NCBI GenBank assembly: GCA_026122225.1
Contig: JANEZZ010001570.1
Location: forward strand, 2,542,001 to 2,606,000
DNA length: 64,000 bases
Source: Heloderma charlesbogerti
Taxonomy: Eukaryota; Chordata; Lepidosauria; Squamata; Helodermatidae
Direction of reading: 5' to 3'
The translations under genes were made by a program, and so were the position numbers. The notes under the pieces were generated by a model. That model searched no databases. It was not told the origin of the DNA and was given only the letters and a program-made list of their open reading frames with translations. Below, piece by piece: positions 1 to 11,828 of this stretch (position 1 is its first letter; every line of letters begins with the position of its first letter).

Positions 1-2219
1 CACTGCCTGGATAACACTCAATTCCTGTGGGGAGGCTAAGGGAAAGTTTAGGACTGGACAATGGGATTAGTGAAGGGAGGCAAGAAATCAGCAACTCTCT
101 TCAACTTCTCCCAGGTAAAAGGAAACAGGAACTAAAGAGCATCATTTTCTAATTGGAATCTAGCCATTGGTTCACCCTATTTTCATTGGAAACTCCCAGT
201 GATCTTTTGGCTCTCCGACTGGTAAGGCCTTACTTCTGGCTGTTTGTGCCTGACAACCACCGGATTAGATGTGGCAGCACTGTTCTCTGACCACCCATAT
301 TGGTGCCGCAGAAAGGGCCAAGCACCTCCCTCTCTGGTGTTACTAACCATAGTGGTACAGAGAGTAAAGTACCCAGGCCCGACTGCCAGCATTTCCAGTT
401 GGAGATTCCCAACATCTTACAAGTATCCCTCAATGAACCATGAATGTTAATCAGTCAGATCAGAAAAGCTGCAGGATTTGGCAAGATGACAATAACATTT
501 AAGGGGCTTGAGGACTTTTCTCACAAACCAAAATCTTAAATGAAACTAATTTTGATATTTGTTGTTGTTGTTACTTCTATACTGCCTAATAGCCAAAGCT
601 CTCTGGGCAGTTTACAAAAGTAGCCCTAAATTCCTAGGCCAAATGTCCCAGTGTCTCTATGGTTATGCAGCATCTGGATAACCATTTTTCCCCCATCTAG
701 GCAACTGCGCTCCTAAAGTTGCAGAAACTAGTTGTAGTATTACAAAACACAACTCCTCAGCCAAATGGAATTGGGGTAGAGCAGAAAGAGCTTCCTTTCA
801 GGGTAGTACTTTAAAAACTCTGGCATTCTGTTGTCTAGAGAAAGAGAGGGTCCAAGAGACTAAGTCTGACAGAGTAGTTGGATGAGACCTAACAGGTACT
901 CTGCTACTGTGGATGAAGAAAGCCGATAGAAAGCAACAGACTGATGTGTGACAGATTAAAAAAAAAAAAAAAGCTTGGTAAACTGGAATAGACTCAAGTT
1001 TCTGAAATGTGTCAGCTGCAAACTTTGTAAGCAGCGATTTCATGTCTCCTACCATATAACTGATAAAAAATATCCCAGAGACACATCACACTGTCTTCAT
1101 GTCAGTTCTGTCAAACAGCCACATAAATGCTGTGTGTGAATTCTTCCAAACATGTCTGAAAGGCTACTTGAGGATTCCATTTTCTTGTCTTTTGTGGGTG
1201 TGTTTAAATAAGTATGGCATATTTATTGAAAATAACGTCTCATAATAATATACTAAAATAATTTTGATAGGATAGACCTGAAGCAATTATGAAGATGCCC
1301 TCATTAAACAAGTATAAATACACAAACACATTTTGTTTCCAAAACATGTAAATCACATGATTTGAGGACTCACTTCAGAATAGTTGGATAAAACTCCATA
1401 TTGGTTGCATTACAGTACTTAGGCAACATTTTGTTTCTCCCCCGCATTCGCTTTTTCTATCAACCAAATACAGCCCATTCTATTATCCCTTTGATGTATT
1501 TCCAGTACCATTTTTTTCATTAGCTTCTTTCTCCAAATTCCTATTTCCTCTGTCCTTATTTTTCTCAGACCACTAGTCCTTCATCCACTGTTTCCTGAGT
1601 TTGTCAGCCTAGGGTTTACTCTGTCACCTTCTTTCAGTTCCAGACCAGTGCCTCTTTGCTCCATGTCCCTTGGTTTTTCTGCCTCCTGGGACTGTCAAGA
1701 CTGGGGCCTTAATCCCTAGCTTCTCCTGGCCAAGGCCTCTGTGTGGGGTTTCTTCAGCCAGTATATGGATGGCCAACACACATCTTGCCTTGGATTCCAA
1801 AAGATATCATGAGGCATGATGAAAATGTACCAACTTAGATCCCCTGCATGTCTGAGAGGAACCCTTTACTGTATAAATGGAAGGATGTGGTGTAGTGGAA
1901 TGGAGGACCAGCCTAACAATATTGTTCAATATTGTCATTTCCAATCTGTTACCGAAAAATGGGCATTTAATTTCCAGTAAAGTTATTTAATACTACTTGG
2001 TAAAGAACTGTACTATGGCTTGGATATAGACTAGATTAGTTGTGCAATTGAAATCAATGGGACAAGTTAGTCACATTTGAACTCAAATCCCATTGATTGC
2101 AATAGGAACTAAGGGCAGCTAACTTAGCCTGGATCCAACTGTATGCCTTTACATCTTGCATTATCAGCTACTGTCTACAGTTCACACCTCTGTTTCATCT
2201 TCTCAATTATTAAGAATAT
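1..2219. other. Unique non-coding sequence
   Basis: No gene or complete repeat is recognised. A short stretch near 560-620 (GTT run, then 'agccaaagctctctgggcag') resembles the antisense 3' tail of an L2/CR1-like LINE; a related phrase recurs near 45,405. There is an A-run at 958-972. Around 2,040-2,110 an imperfect inverted pair of 'caatgggac' / 'atcccattg' suggests a worn palindromic MITE, but its ends cannot be placed. Confidence 0.5.
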
Positions 2220-2500
2220 GAGAAAAGCAAACCTGGAACAGCCTAAAGACCTATCTAGTCCAGAACTCAGTCAGATATCTATGGGAAGCCCATGAGCCGG
2301 ACATGAGCACAATAGTCCTCTCCCACTACTGTTCCCTTGTAACTGGTAGTCAGAGGCATGGTGCCTCTGATCCTGGAGGTAGTATCTAGTCATCACAACT
2401 AGTAGCCATTGACAGCTTTATTCTCCATGAATTTGTCTAATTCTCTTTTTTTATAGCCATGGAAGTTGGTGGACACCACCAAATCTAGTAGGAAAGCAAG
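2220..2500 (+). repeat. Dispersed repeat, copy 1 (partner at 56.2 kb)
   Basis: This block aligns over about 200 bp with the reverse complement of 56,235-56,445. Shared landmarks in the same order are 'ctatctagtc', 'atgggaagccca', 'tcaatag/acaatag', 'cctctcccact', 'aactagtattcagaggca' (here 'aactggtagtcagaggca') and 'ctggaggta'. The right part (2,400-2,500, with 'catgaatttgtctaat') is missing from the second copy. From memory this is an abundant interspersed repeat in squamate genomes; I do not assign it to a class. Confidence 0.65.
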
Positions 2501-2971
2501 CCCCTGTATTGCTGATGATCAAAAAACAATACTGCAACTTACTGCTCATCAGTTAAACACACTGACCTTAATTTCAGGCACATGCCTAGCAGATGCTTAG
2601 GCATTTGTGTGAAGCTCTTGAAAGCTGAGAGGCAGGTAAATTAAGGGGCAGGGAGCCCCTTAATTTGATTAGAATTTTATTTAAAAAAACATCTGGAGGG
2701 GCCCAGATTGGTAAAGGCTACTTTAGCGTCCAGGATTTGATGAAAAACCCACCCTGAAGAACCAAAGTGAGTCTTGGGTGGGCACAGTTGGGCAAACTAT
2801 GTGATTGCGGCTGGAGCACTACTATTTCAGTAGCTAGAACCCTGCAGTTACCTGAAACAAGCAACAAGGAGCATACAAAAAGCATGTACTAATTCGTGTA
2901 TGCAACTGTGATAAGCTCCACGTTGTTTTACTTTGCTACATGTCTGGGTGATTACCATAAAAGCAGCAGTT

Positions 2972-3110
2972 GGCTCCAATGTCAGTGGGGCGGTAAATCC
3001 ACTCCGGGTTTCAGTCAGAACTCTAAAGGACCTATTCAAGGTGCTCCTTTAGAGTTCTGATTGGTTCTGACAAATCTGGAATGGATTCACCACCCACTGA
3101 CATTGGAACC
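2972..3110. repeat. Foldback (palindromic) MITE
   Basis: The left arm from 2,972 ('ggctccaatgtcagtggggc') is the imperfect inverse of the right arm ending at 3,110 ('ccactgacattggaacc'). The inner stem pairs 'cagaactctaaagga' with 'tcctttagagttctg' around a short loop near 3,030-3,040. No coding capacity. The 63-codon minus-strand frame across it is incidental. TSDs were not identified. Confidence 0.7.
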
Positions 3111-3488
3111 ACCAGCCTCCACTGCATAAAAGTTCTGGTCTAAAGGTAACAAAAAACTAAAATCCACAGCTAAAAAGCTCTGTCTGAATTAATGTATTTC
3201 CCTTCTTAATGAATGGTCAGCATAAATGGATTTTCCATGCTCTTTTGACAGCTAAAAGACTGATATTACAACACTGAAGGATAAACACTCACCTCCTATA
3301 ATCCAATAGACTGAGGACCTAACAATGCTTTCAGTATTTGAATGTGTGGTGTACACCACCTGTGAATGGATGGATGCTTATTTGGATATGTGGTCCACTT
3401 TTGTTGAAGCTTAAGTATAATTACTAAAAACATGTATTTTCATATATATGTATTTCATGTGTATTCATTGATATGGATATATACAAAT

Positions 3489-3529
3489 CTCTCTCTCTGT
3501 GTGTGTATATATATATATACACACACACC
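3489..3529. repeat. Compound (CT)n(GT)n(AT)n(AC)n microsatellite
   Basis: Simple dinucleotide runs are directly visible. The array is partly self-complementary (GT then AT then AC). Confidence 0.95.
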
Positions 3530-3540
3530 CCTCTCTTTCC

Positions 3541-4015
3541 TCTTTCTTTTTATATTTTTTTTTTAGTTGAAATTTCACAATGAAAATTAAATTAAAAATG
3601 TATTTCCTTCCCTTGCTGCTTTTGCATTAACATAGCCCTGTAGGGACTTTGAGGAAGAAAGAGCTCAAGCTTTTGTTGCTATAGGCCTGTGGCTTATAAA
3701 TATGAGGTGAATTGGATGTTCTAATGTCTACTGACAACTACAATACCTATAGTTTATTCAGTGCTACTGTTGCCACTACTAGTAGTATTATGAAACCTGT
3801 AAATAGTGCCAATGTAAATATAATATAAATATGAGGTGAAATGGAACTACATGCTACCTTTGCCCTGTTGAGGGGAGTGAGGCCACTCCTCACCTTTTAT
3901 AGTGGCAATGACAACCATTGCTGAGGTGAAATACCACAGGTTCTCTCCCCACTTCCCTGCTCCTTCAAGAAGGCACTCTGTCATTGTTACCATCAGCAGC
4001 TTAGGGGGGAAGTTA
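3541..4015. other. Non-coding, AT-rich; duplicated fragment
   Basis: No gene seen. The stretch near 3,715-3,800 ('tgttctaatgtctactgacaac', then 'atacctatagttt' and 'ctactagtagtattatg') recurs near 5,675-5,780 at high similarity, so it is a dispersed or locally duplicated segment of roughly 100 bp. Confidence 0.5.
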
Positions 4016-4461
4016 GGGCACAATCCTATGGGGATAGTCGCCGGCCGCTGAACTCAGAGACAACTGACTATCCAATGTAGGGTGGGCAGAGTGCAGCAGG
4101 GATCTTCTCCTCCATGCTCCAGCTGTCCTACATTTGTGGCTAGATGGCTGATTTCAGCTGTCTGGCCAGAGTGGCTTGGAGCAGGGAGGGAGAGGCCAGA
4201 TGGCGCATAGGAAGTGTCATTCTGGCACTTCCGCCCTCCCCCTCCCCCTCCTCCAGGAATGCCCCCTTTCCCCGCACTCTGTGCTGTTCTTTTAGGCATG
4301 GAGCTGGGGACAAAATGCACCATCTATGAGGTGGCAGGGGAGGGGAGGGGAGGTGGTTTTCTGGGAACTGACCTCGGAGTGCTGGCTCTGAGGTCAGTTC
4401 CCAGAAAACGAAAAATCCCATGGCTCTCTAGCCAGTGTCTGGTGGCCGTAGGATTGCGCCC
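4016..4461. mobile_element. Harbinger-like MITE, TTA target duplication
   Basis: The terminal inverted repeats read GGGCACAATCCTA on the left and, inverted, GGGCGCAATCCTA on the right. TTA flanks the element on both sides (4,013-4,015 and 4,462-4,464), and a 3-bp TWA target is what PIF/Harbinger elements use. A strong internal hairpin lies at about 4,358-4,409 ('tctgggaactgacctc' and its inverse). No transposase is present; short overlapping frames on both strands are by-products of the GC-rich palindrome. Confidence 0.7.
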
Positions 4462-4867
4462 TTAGACACTTGGGCCTGAAAAGTGAGAATTCACTGTCCA
4501 CCACAGCAAAATCAGTCAAAGAGAGCCTCCTCCACTTTGTCTGCCTGGAGCCTGTGAGTTGGGCTGTGTGAGAAATCTACTCTCTCAGATTTCTTTTTGT
4601 GGATCTCTCCAATCTGCAGCACCCGGAAGTGGACATAGACCAGACAGTATTTGTGCTCAGAAAGCTGTACATTTCCAGACGTTTGACATGTTCTGCAGAG
4701 CACGAAAAAACGTATTTGAAAAAAATGTGCACAATTGAAAAGTGTGCAAAGAAAAATGTGTTTGCTTTTCCAATGCATAAAAGCATGCTTTAGTCATAAG
4801 CAGCTGCATACCCCCAAAATGCACTCAACTTGAAAACTGCACAGATTTTTTAAAAAATCCATACACA

Positions 4868-5281
4868 TTGTTTTCTTGTAAAAACAACATCTGCATGGAA
4901 CCAAAGGATGGACTTGGTGGTGGCAAATGGAGGAAGTCTGCAGAAACAGATTTGACAGAATCACCCATCATCACCATGCCTCCCTCAGACTCCTCATCAT
5001 CAGAGAACGAAGGGAAAGGCCAGGGTCCAGCAGATTCAGGAGAAAGGACTAGCAGCAGTGTAGGACAAGACCCCTTACCTTCAGGGGGCAGGCAAGACTC
5101 AGCTGAAGCCCCGCAAACAGAGTCTGACAGTGATGAAGGGGAATACAAGGCTTCTCCAACCCCAGCTGAGTGCAGGCTCATGAGAGTGAAAGAGCAATGC
5201 TGGCCATCGGCCAAAAGCTACAGAGCTCTTGGCCAGCACCTGGGTCAGGCTGCTGAGGAAGAAAAGGCTCAGAACAGCTGA
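4868..5281 (+). pseudogene. Acidic, serine-rich reading frame; unrecognised
   Basis: An open frame of 137 codons runs to a TGA near 5,280. The product would be rich in Ser, Glu, Asp, Gly and Pro, with acidic clusters such as 'SDSSSSENEG' and 'ESDSDEGEY', and no recognisable fold. The first residues before about 4,900 look like read-through from the neighbouring AT-rich repeat, so the frame may begin later. A similar acidic phrase ('SSDSSSEEG') can be read at about 15,075-15,100, beside another repeat. I think this is a fragment of a retroelement frame or a processed pseudogene rather than a live gene: no promoter, splice context or downstream continuation is visible. It could also be chance. 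Confidence 0.25.
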
Positions 5282-5579
5282 GGAATGATGTTGGAAACAA
5301 CGTTCACCCCCCAGTGTTCAGCTCATCCAGCTGTCCGAGTGTTTGGACTCTCTGGTGAACCTAGTCCTCTTGGACTGAGACCCCGACTCTACCTGGCACT
5401 AGAAGCCCTACGCTGTGAGTCCAGAACTGGGTTCAACAAGCTCTGCCGACATCTCAGCCCGAATTGAGGAAGCTCAGCTGCTGTTTCTCTGTCCCAGCAT
5501 CCACAAACTGACAAGGTCAGCCATAAATCTCTGCTATTACCCGACAGGACAAGTTGTGAGATCCAGTCAAGTAACACAC

Positions 5580-5580
<1 letters not shown>

Positions 5581-5610
<30 letters not shown>
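5581..5610. repeat. (GT)n microsatellite
   Basis: About 14 uninterrupted GT units. The overlapping short frames encoding poly(Cys-Val) or poly(His-Thr) are artefacts. Confidence 0.97.
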
Positions 5611-5613
<3 letters not shown>

Positions 5614-5639
5614 GTTAATCAGGAAGAAGCTACTTAGGG

Positions 5640-7158
5640 GATCCAGAAGTAGTAGGGGCAACTGGCTGCATTGGATGTTCTAGTGTACATGTGTCTACTG
5701 ACAACAACAATACCTATAGTTTCTTCAACTAGTATTGCTGCCACTACTAGTAGTATTATGTAACTTGTAAATAGTGCCAATGTGTTCTTTTAATTGGTGT
5801 ACAAATTATAGAAGTGCACAATCAGAGAGTTTATCGTCTATGTTAGATGCAAGCATGTGGTAAGAAGTTAAAAGATTGGTTACAATGACTAGGCTAGACT
5901 TGATATCAAGAACAAGAACCAAAATTCAGCAACATGGAAAAGCCAATTCTGTGAATTTATCTCGGTGAGAATAAGTTATGCCAATTACATATAGCTGACT
6001 GCAGGGCAGTAGAAAGGCAATGCAGACAGAAGAGAAAGGGCCGGTGTGTAGGCACTAAAATCAGGGTCAGACTAAATAGGTGAAGGGGCTCAGTGGCACC
6101 CTAGAACTCAGGAATTCAGTGCAGCAGAGTAACTGTGGGCATATTTTCATGTTTTGTCTTTGGGACACATTGCCTAAGGACAGCTGTAGTTAGATGTACA
6201 CTTGTCAGGCTTCATGACTAACCACAGAGAAATCAAACTCTAAATGAGAAGTGGTAAACAGACCTAGACTGATTAAGCAAAGCATTTTAATCATGACAGT
6301 CCCTGGGATTTATTTATAACTCAGGCACAATGAGCCTTAATGAAGACTTTAAAGGCTTTTAGGATACTATAGTGATGTTGAATGTCATCAGCCATCAATT
6401 AAGAGACGCTATAAAGCAAGCTTTTAAGTAAAAGCAACCACCCTGTGTAGCCCAAATGGAATGCACTTCTAATGTTGATTCCCTCTGTAGAAAGGCCATT
6501 TAAAAAAATAAGTTTGATTTGGGTAAATACTAATTAAAGGGTTCCTTGCTGAGTGAAACTCAGGCGAAGCAATCTTATACTCACATTAGGCTGGGACTGG
6601 AAATACTCCACCGCTACAGAGGTGGAACAGCCATTGGCGGATCAGCCGAAATATGCTCAGCCTGAGAGGGGAATAACACAGAATCTGAAAATACAAAAAC
6701 AGTGTAAAAATTACACGCGCACACACATGCCCAGCTTCCCTGGAAACATTGCATAGCTCATCAAACAGGGATGCCTACATAGAGGAAGCCAGTGAACTCC
6801 TAATGATGAGGGCACTCTGGCATCGTCAACCCATGTAACATGCGCAATGGCTTTACATTGCTTCCACTCCATCAAATCCAGTGACACAGCCAGAAATGGC
6901 CCTACTGCTGCATGTCCCCAGGCATCCCTGGAGGAAACATTCTTTTGCTAAGGGAGGCCAGAGCATGCAACAAGGGTAGCTATAGACACATACTGACAGC
7001 AACAAGTTCTGGGAGCTCACTGCATATGGCACAGGGCTGAGAAGCAGGAAATGGGCATTCAAGCCCTATAAGAGGGAAGGGAAAATGCCCACATTCCATT
7101 TTCCATGCCTGGCCCCAGAAAAACACAAAAAAGTCATGGCAGGGGCAAAAGCGAGGAA
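5640..7158. other. Non-coding sequence
   Basis: Apart from the segment at 5,675-5,780 that matches 3,715-3,800, I see no gene, LINE tail or MITE. The part from about 6,840 to 7,158 may be the body of the tRNA-like element that follows on the minus strand. Confidence 0.4.
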
Positions 7159-7231
7159 GGTCCCAGGACTTGAACCCACACTGCAAACACCGCTGGGCAG
7201 TTCCCTAACCACTCTGCCCCCATCAGCTACC
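7159..7231 (-). repeat. tRNA-like head of a probable SINE
   Basis: Read on the minus strand, this 73-nt block has an A-box-like sequence 'GGGCAGAGTGGTTAGGG' and, about 25 nt further on, a B-box 'GGGTTCAAGTCC' matching the RNA polymerase III consensus GGTTCRANNCC. Spacing and total length fit a tRNA. No CCA end or paired acceptor stem is evident, so this is not called a functional tRNA. Sequence downstream on the minus strand (towards 6,900) would be the SINE body; its 3' end is not defined. Confidence 0.45.
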
Positions 7232-7306
7232 ATATTTTCTTGGTACAGAATTTTGAATGGGGAAAGGAAATGAGGAAATATGTTCCAAGATATTTCAAAC
7301 TATTAA

Positions 7307-7394
7307 TAGTGCAATCCTATACATGCATTCTCAGAAGTAAATACCATTACGTTCAATGGGCTTACTCCAGTTGAGTGTGTATAGGATAGCAGCC
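7307..7394. mobile_element. Short Harbinger-like MITE, TAA target duplication
   Basis: An 88-bp imperfect palindrome with left end TAGTGCAATCCTATACA and right end (inverted) GGCTGCTATCCTATACA, flanked by TAA at 7,304-7,306 and 7,395-7,397. The interior contains 'ttcaatgggcttact'. It belongs to the 'GCAATCCTATGC' group seen at 20.0, 20.4 and 59.95 kb; a broken relative starts near 11,497. Confidence 0.65.
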
Positions 7395-7424
7395 TAAAGG
7401 CCAGATTTCTACTTCATGGTTTCC

Positions 7425-8072
7425 CAGGGATGTACGAAAATCACTTACCTTTTCGCAGGGGTGATTCACGGTGGGAGGGAGGCGCTTTGCTTCTCCCCCT
7501 GAAGTTCAGGCGAGGGGGGGGAGGCGTCCCGCCTCGCCCGGCCGAAATTCAGGCCGGGGGGGGAGGCGCCCCGCCTCACCTGGCCGAAATTCAGGCCGAG
7601 GAGAAGCGCCCCGTTTCCCCGGCCGCGAAAGAAAAAGTAAAAAAAAAACCAACCCCCCCCCCGTGATAGGCCACGTAACGATTAACGTAGCCTATCACAG
7701 CTAGATTTCCAAAGTCAGCCGTGATAGGCTACGTTAATCGTCACGTAGCCTATCACGGGTGACTTTGGGGGGGGGGAAGCGCGTACGCAAAATGGCGGCG
7801 GCCCATGGGCGCCACCATTTGCGTTCCTTATTTTGGCACGTCTAGTCTACGTAAAGATTTACGTAGACTACAGCGAAAATAAGGGCAATGCAAATTCGAA
7901 ACGCCGCCGAACCACCACCGGGACCCGCCACCGAGAGGGACATTCACTGAAGGTAAGTCCCATCCGGGGGGGGGCGGGGGGCCAGCGGAGAATTTCCCCA
8001 ACACTTTCGGGGGGCCGAATGCCTCAGCGCTCGGCCTCCCGAAGATTCGGGAAGAAATTCTCCGCCATCCCT
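7425..8072. mobile_element. Palindromic hAT MITE, copy A (one arm deleted)
   Basis: Ends are CAGGGATG and CATCCCTA. The flanks 'tggtttcc' and 'tgtttcct' look like a worn 8-bp TSD. The core carries two GTGATAGG...CCTATCAC palindromes (about 7,661-7,757) and one TCTACGTAAAGATTTACGTAGA palindrome (about 7,844-7,870). Compared with copies B, D and E the mirror-image second arm is absent, giving 648 bp instead of about 935. AGGTAAGT, a splice-donor consensus, lies on the plus strand at 7,951-7,958 and on the minus strand at 7,443-7,450; both face outward. Confidence 0.85.
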
Positions 8073-8079
8073 ATGTTTC

Positions 8080-9737
8080 CTAAGGACAGCATCCAAATGA
8101 GTCCTTGGAAGATTGCACATCATCTTTGATTTTTTATATGTTAAGGGTGAGTCAGCTGAAATGCATTCCGCCATTATAACCAGAAATCAGGGGTGGGAGT
8201 AAATGGCTTATACTGAGAAATTGACTCAACGGACCAATATGAAATTTGGCAGTGTAGTGTAGGAGAGGTTGAAGATGGTCCATGCCAATCTTGAGTAGAA
8301 AAGGGAAAGACATGGTTTATTTGTCAAGAGTTTAAAGTTTGATGAGTGCCCACCAGCAGTTTTACAGATATTATCTGGGATTTCCCCATAGGCTTAGGGT
8401 TTCTCTACACCAGGCTTTTATCCTGCAATCTAGATTGGTTACTCACAGATGTTTATGGGACCTTATATGAAGGTGGCAATCTCCAGGGCCTCTGCCATCT
8501 TTTGTGACCATTTCCATGGCTTTATTTGTAACAGGGAAAATGCAGTATTTTAAAATGGCGGAACGAATCTTTCCATGTAATTATGGAGTTGCACTATAAT
8601 TGTAGGTAAATTGCAGCGCTGTCTAGTGGCTGTAAAATGTAACATATAGAACTTGCAGAGAAAAGAACTCCCTGGAAAAAAACAGGGAAGCCAATTTTAA
8701 GGGCCAATCTTAATCCCACAAAGAATGCAGAAGCAGAAGCCCCAGTAAAGTTGTGGGATAAAAAGCTTGCTGTAGAAAAGTCCTTATATGGGGTTCTCTT
8801 TATTGTAACATTTCTGTATTTGTACAGCATTTCTTCAGAAACCGTTTGTCATCTAAGGTAATGGAGAAGGTATAGCATGTGCTGTACCTCAGAAGAAGTA
8901 TAAGGTATTTGTAGGTTTTGTAAAAGGGCCTCTTCTTTCCCCTTCTCTGTTAAATAAATCCTATTTCTTGTTTTATAAGATGCTCACTGTTTTCCCCCCA
9001 CCTGCTTTCAGGGAACAGGGGTCCTGGTGGGCTGGGGGCCCTGCACACTAGTTTAGGGACAGCATCTTTCTGTACTAGTGGTGCTTCCAAATGTAACCCC
9101 ACTTTCTCCACTAGCAAAACCTGTGAGGTGCTGGAAACCATGGGACTCGGGTTCATACATACAATTATGGGTGTGGGAGAAAGATGCTGACCCCAATCTA
9201 GCATGTGGTGGAAGATCCAAGATGGAAACCCAGCTGCCAATGCAGTTGCTCTAAATGCTTTAGATCCAACCTCACTCTGGAACCACTATTAGCCCATCCT
9301 CCCACTTTAGCTGAACTCATCCTCCAGCTCAGGTGGCTGGATAATTTCAGCGACCTTCGCAGGATTCCAAATTGTGAAAGAAAGACAAGACTCCCTGGGG
9401 GCTTTCCCTTATGAATATATCCCATCTTTGAAATGGACTGGCCAATATCCACTCAGATACATCTTAGAGCTGTGTTGTTTATTTCTTTATTGCTTGAACC
9501 ATGTTCATTCCACTTGTTAATTCACCCAAAGCAGGGACCTTAAGCCATTAATCTTTTTCTTGTTACTGCCACCAAGGCTTACAATTATTGATCCTTTTTT
9601 CCAATTAGATATTTTCAGTTTTTCTCTTTCCCTTTCCTCACCACATAAATTGCCATGCAAATGGCAGAGCCAGTAAACAAGTGCTATATCAAAGGATTTG
9701 CCCTGAAGTTGTGTGGAAAAGCAGCTCTTCAACTGTT

Positions 9738-9739
<2 letters not shown>
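8080..9739. other. Non-coding sequence
   Basis: No gene or complete repeat recognised. The open frames across 8,950-9,450 on both strands are short, overlap one another and lack recognisable domains. Confidence 0.5.
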
Positions 9740-9770
<31 letters not shown>

Positions 9771-9801
9771 TATGGTGGCAGTGGCAGTGGCAGTGGCAGT
9801 G
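9740..9801. repeat. (GT)n then (GGCAGT)n simple repeats
   Basis: A (GT)15 run at 9,740-9,769 is followed by about four and a half GGCAGT units at 9,775-9,801. The 142-codon minus-strand frame across it owes its length to these repeats. Confidence 0.95.
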
Positions 9802-10365
9802 ACGGGGGGCGGCAGGAAGCAGGATGAAATACTTAAGGCAGCACGCAGTGCACAACAAGCAAATCAGGACATTTTGTTCATGACAGCTGTTGATTTGACA
9901 GTCTGATCTGAATCCTAGAATGCTGTGCCAGGGACTGACAAGCACCCCCTGGAGAAAAGGTGCACTTTCTAAATCAAAAGTGTCTCTGTTACGGATTTGT
10001 CAGAGCTGCCAGGGTGTCCGGTCTGTCATCTTCTTAAGAATGGCTTCTAGTCCTACCAAATAAATGGGAACTGACCGGACAATCACAGACTGTACTGTGA
10101 CTTTTCTGAGATCACCTTCATGTTTCATCTTTCATGTTCAACCTTTCAAGCTAGAAAGAAATGAGGTTCTTCCCATCTCTAATGATTGAAGTTCATATGC
10201 CAGTGTTTGCAACAGCAGGGATGACAACCTTTGTGTTTTTTCCCAATGAGACATTTTCAGCTGTACCTGCAGTTTCTATTCAGATAGGCATTTTAAAAAA
10301 TCATTGCAAAGGGTCACTCTTTCTATTCACTTCTGAGCAGCTGCTTTTTTGCGAGAACTGTGATT

Positions 10366-10420
10366 CACACACACGCATGCACACGCGTGCGTGCGCGCAC
10401 ACACACACACGCATGCACAG
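10366..10420. repeat. (CA)n/(CG)n-interrupted microsatellite
   Basis: Alternating purine-pyrimidine tract with CA, CG and GT units, a potential Z-DNA sequence. Confidence 0.9.
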
Positions 10421-10436
10421 ATGGAGTCAGGGGTTT

Positions 10437-10606
10437 TTATTTATTCATTTATTACATTTATATCCCACCTTTCTTCCATCATGGAATGCAAAGTGGCTAC
10501 ATGTGGTTCCCAGGTGGTCTCCCCTCCAAACACTGACCAGACCCAAACTTGCTTAGCTTCACCAAGTTGGCTGCCTCATGTGCCATCAGACTGCACCATG
10601 GGGTTG
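10437..10606 (-). repeat. LINE 3' tail (L2/CR1-like), antisense
   Basis: It starts with 'tatttattcatttattac' and 'tatatcccacctttc', the antisense form of the 3' tail typical of L2-like LINEs, and continues through 'actgaccagacccaaacttgc'. Similar tails occur at 21.7, 22.9, 31.67, 40.79 and 45.36 kb. No reverse transcriptase sequence is attached. Confidence 0.6.
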
Positions 10607-10873
10607 TAATGCAGAATTTACCAAGTGCTTTCTAATCCCTGGTTAAGTTAAACAAAATATTCTGAGGACAGATACACAATAGCAGAAGATCATATGGCAT
10701 TGTCACAGGCACTGATTCCCAATAGCGTCAAAGCACAGTAAAACCAAAGAGTTTTTGAAAACACACACACTTTCTACTGAGCCTCTTTCTGAAGATACAT
10801 CCCATTATATTGTTTGGGAGTCAGGGTTAGGTTGCCAGGGGGCTTGGATTGCTAACTTTTGTTTTATATATAC

Positions 10874-10920
<47 letters not shown>

Positions 10921-10950
10921 GCAGACAGACAGACAGACAGACAGACAGAC
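10874..10950. repeat. (GT)n(GA)n(CAGA)n compound microsatellite
   Basis: Three adjoining arrays: GT from 10,874, GA to about 10,921, then (CAGA)7 to 10,950. Overlapping short frames are artefacts. Confidence 0.97.
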
Positions 10951-11496
10951 TTATCTCCCTCTTCCTTTAGACAGCTTAGAGCAACTTCTATGGGGAGCTC
11001 CCAATGGTATCTTATCAAGGCAACATCTGCTTTGCTTCAACAATTCTACATCAGCAGATGCTCCTAAAATATTCACTGTTTCCAGCTTCTGGGTTTTATT
11101 TTATAACATGGTATGTGTGTGTTTGTGCATTATACACACACCTTTGGGACAAAGCACATCACAAATAAGTAAATAAATAATGATAAACCATTCTAGTGAC
11201 ATTGCAAGTGCTTGAACATATTCATTGCCTCGTTCACAGACTGGAAGAACTTCCCCTCTCCATTTAGTTATAAGGGTAGCTGAAATGAGATTTCACATAC
11301 ATTTAAAATTAGGCGGTGGTAGTAGTAGTAGGTGGTAGTAGTAGTAGAAGAAGAGTTTTTGCATTTCAAACATTTTCCAAATTTCCATTCTGGAAATGTG
11401 ACTTTGAGGAGGGATTCTTTAAAAAGAAAACAAACAAAAAAAACACCCCTCAACCTCAGCGACAACATAAATGTGAAGAGAGAATGTATTCATACA

Positions 11497-11650
11497 GTGC
11501 AAGCCTATGTATGTCTACTTAGAAGCTAAGTCCCATTGTGATAACTGGAGTATCCTCTCAATACTCACTGGGCTGGTTCGCATGATCGCTGGCACCCACC
11601 ACCGTGGGATCCGGAAAGTGTGCGTAGGATTGCAGACTTAGCCTGTGTGT
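11497..11650. repeat. Harbinger-like MITE interrupted by another repeat
   Basis: 'gtgcaagcctatgtatgtc' at 11,497 and 'gtaggattgcag' near 11,625 are the two ends of a GCAATCCTATGC-type MITE. Between them sits a block (about 11,550-11,615) that duplicates part of the inverted repeat starting near 11,829. Confidence 0.45.
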
Positions 11651-11828
11651 TTACGTTTAGTTTTTATGATAATACACATTTGGAGTTGCTCGTTCTCTAC
11701 TACCACAAAGTTATTTTTGATCTTCTCCTGTCCTGTATTCGTACTCTTTCAAACTCCCCTTTCTTTCCCCTCAGTATATCTTTGTCACTTTAAGCCTCTG
11801 TGCTTCCTCTGAGGTACTTCAACCTCAT

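Noticed and set aside
7159..7231. Functional tRNA gene
   Set aside because: A- and B-box-like sequences are present, but the acceptor stem does not pair convincingly and the anticodon arm is not clear; a tRNA-derived SINE head is more likely.
9517..9945. 142-codon minus-strand frame
   Set aside because: Its length comes from (GT)n and (GGCAGT)n arrays that translate as His/Cys runs; no domain outside them.
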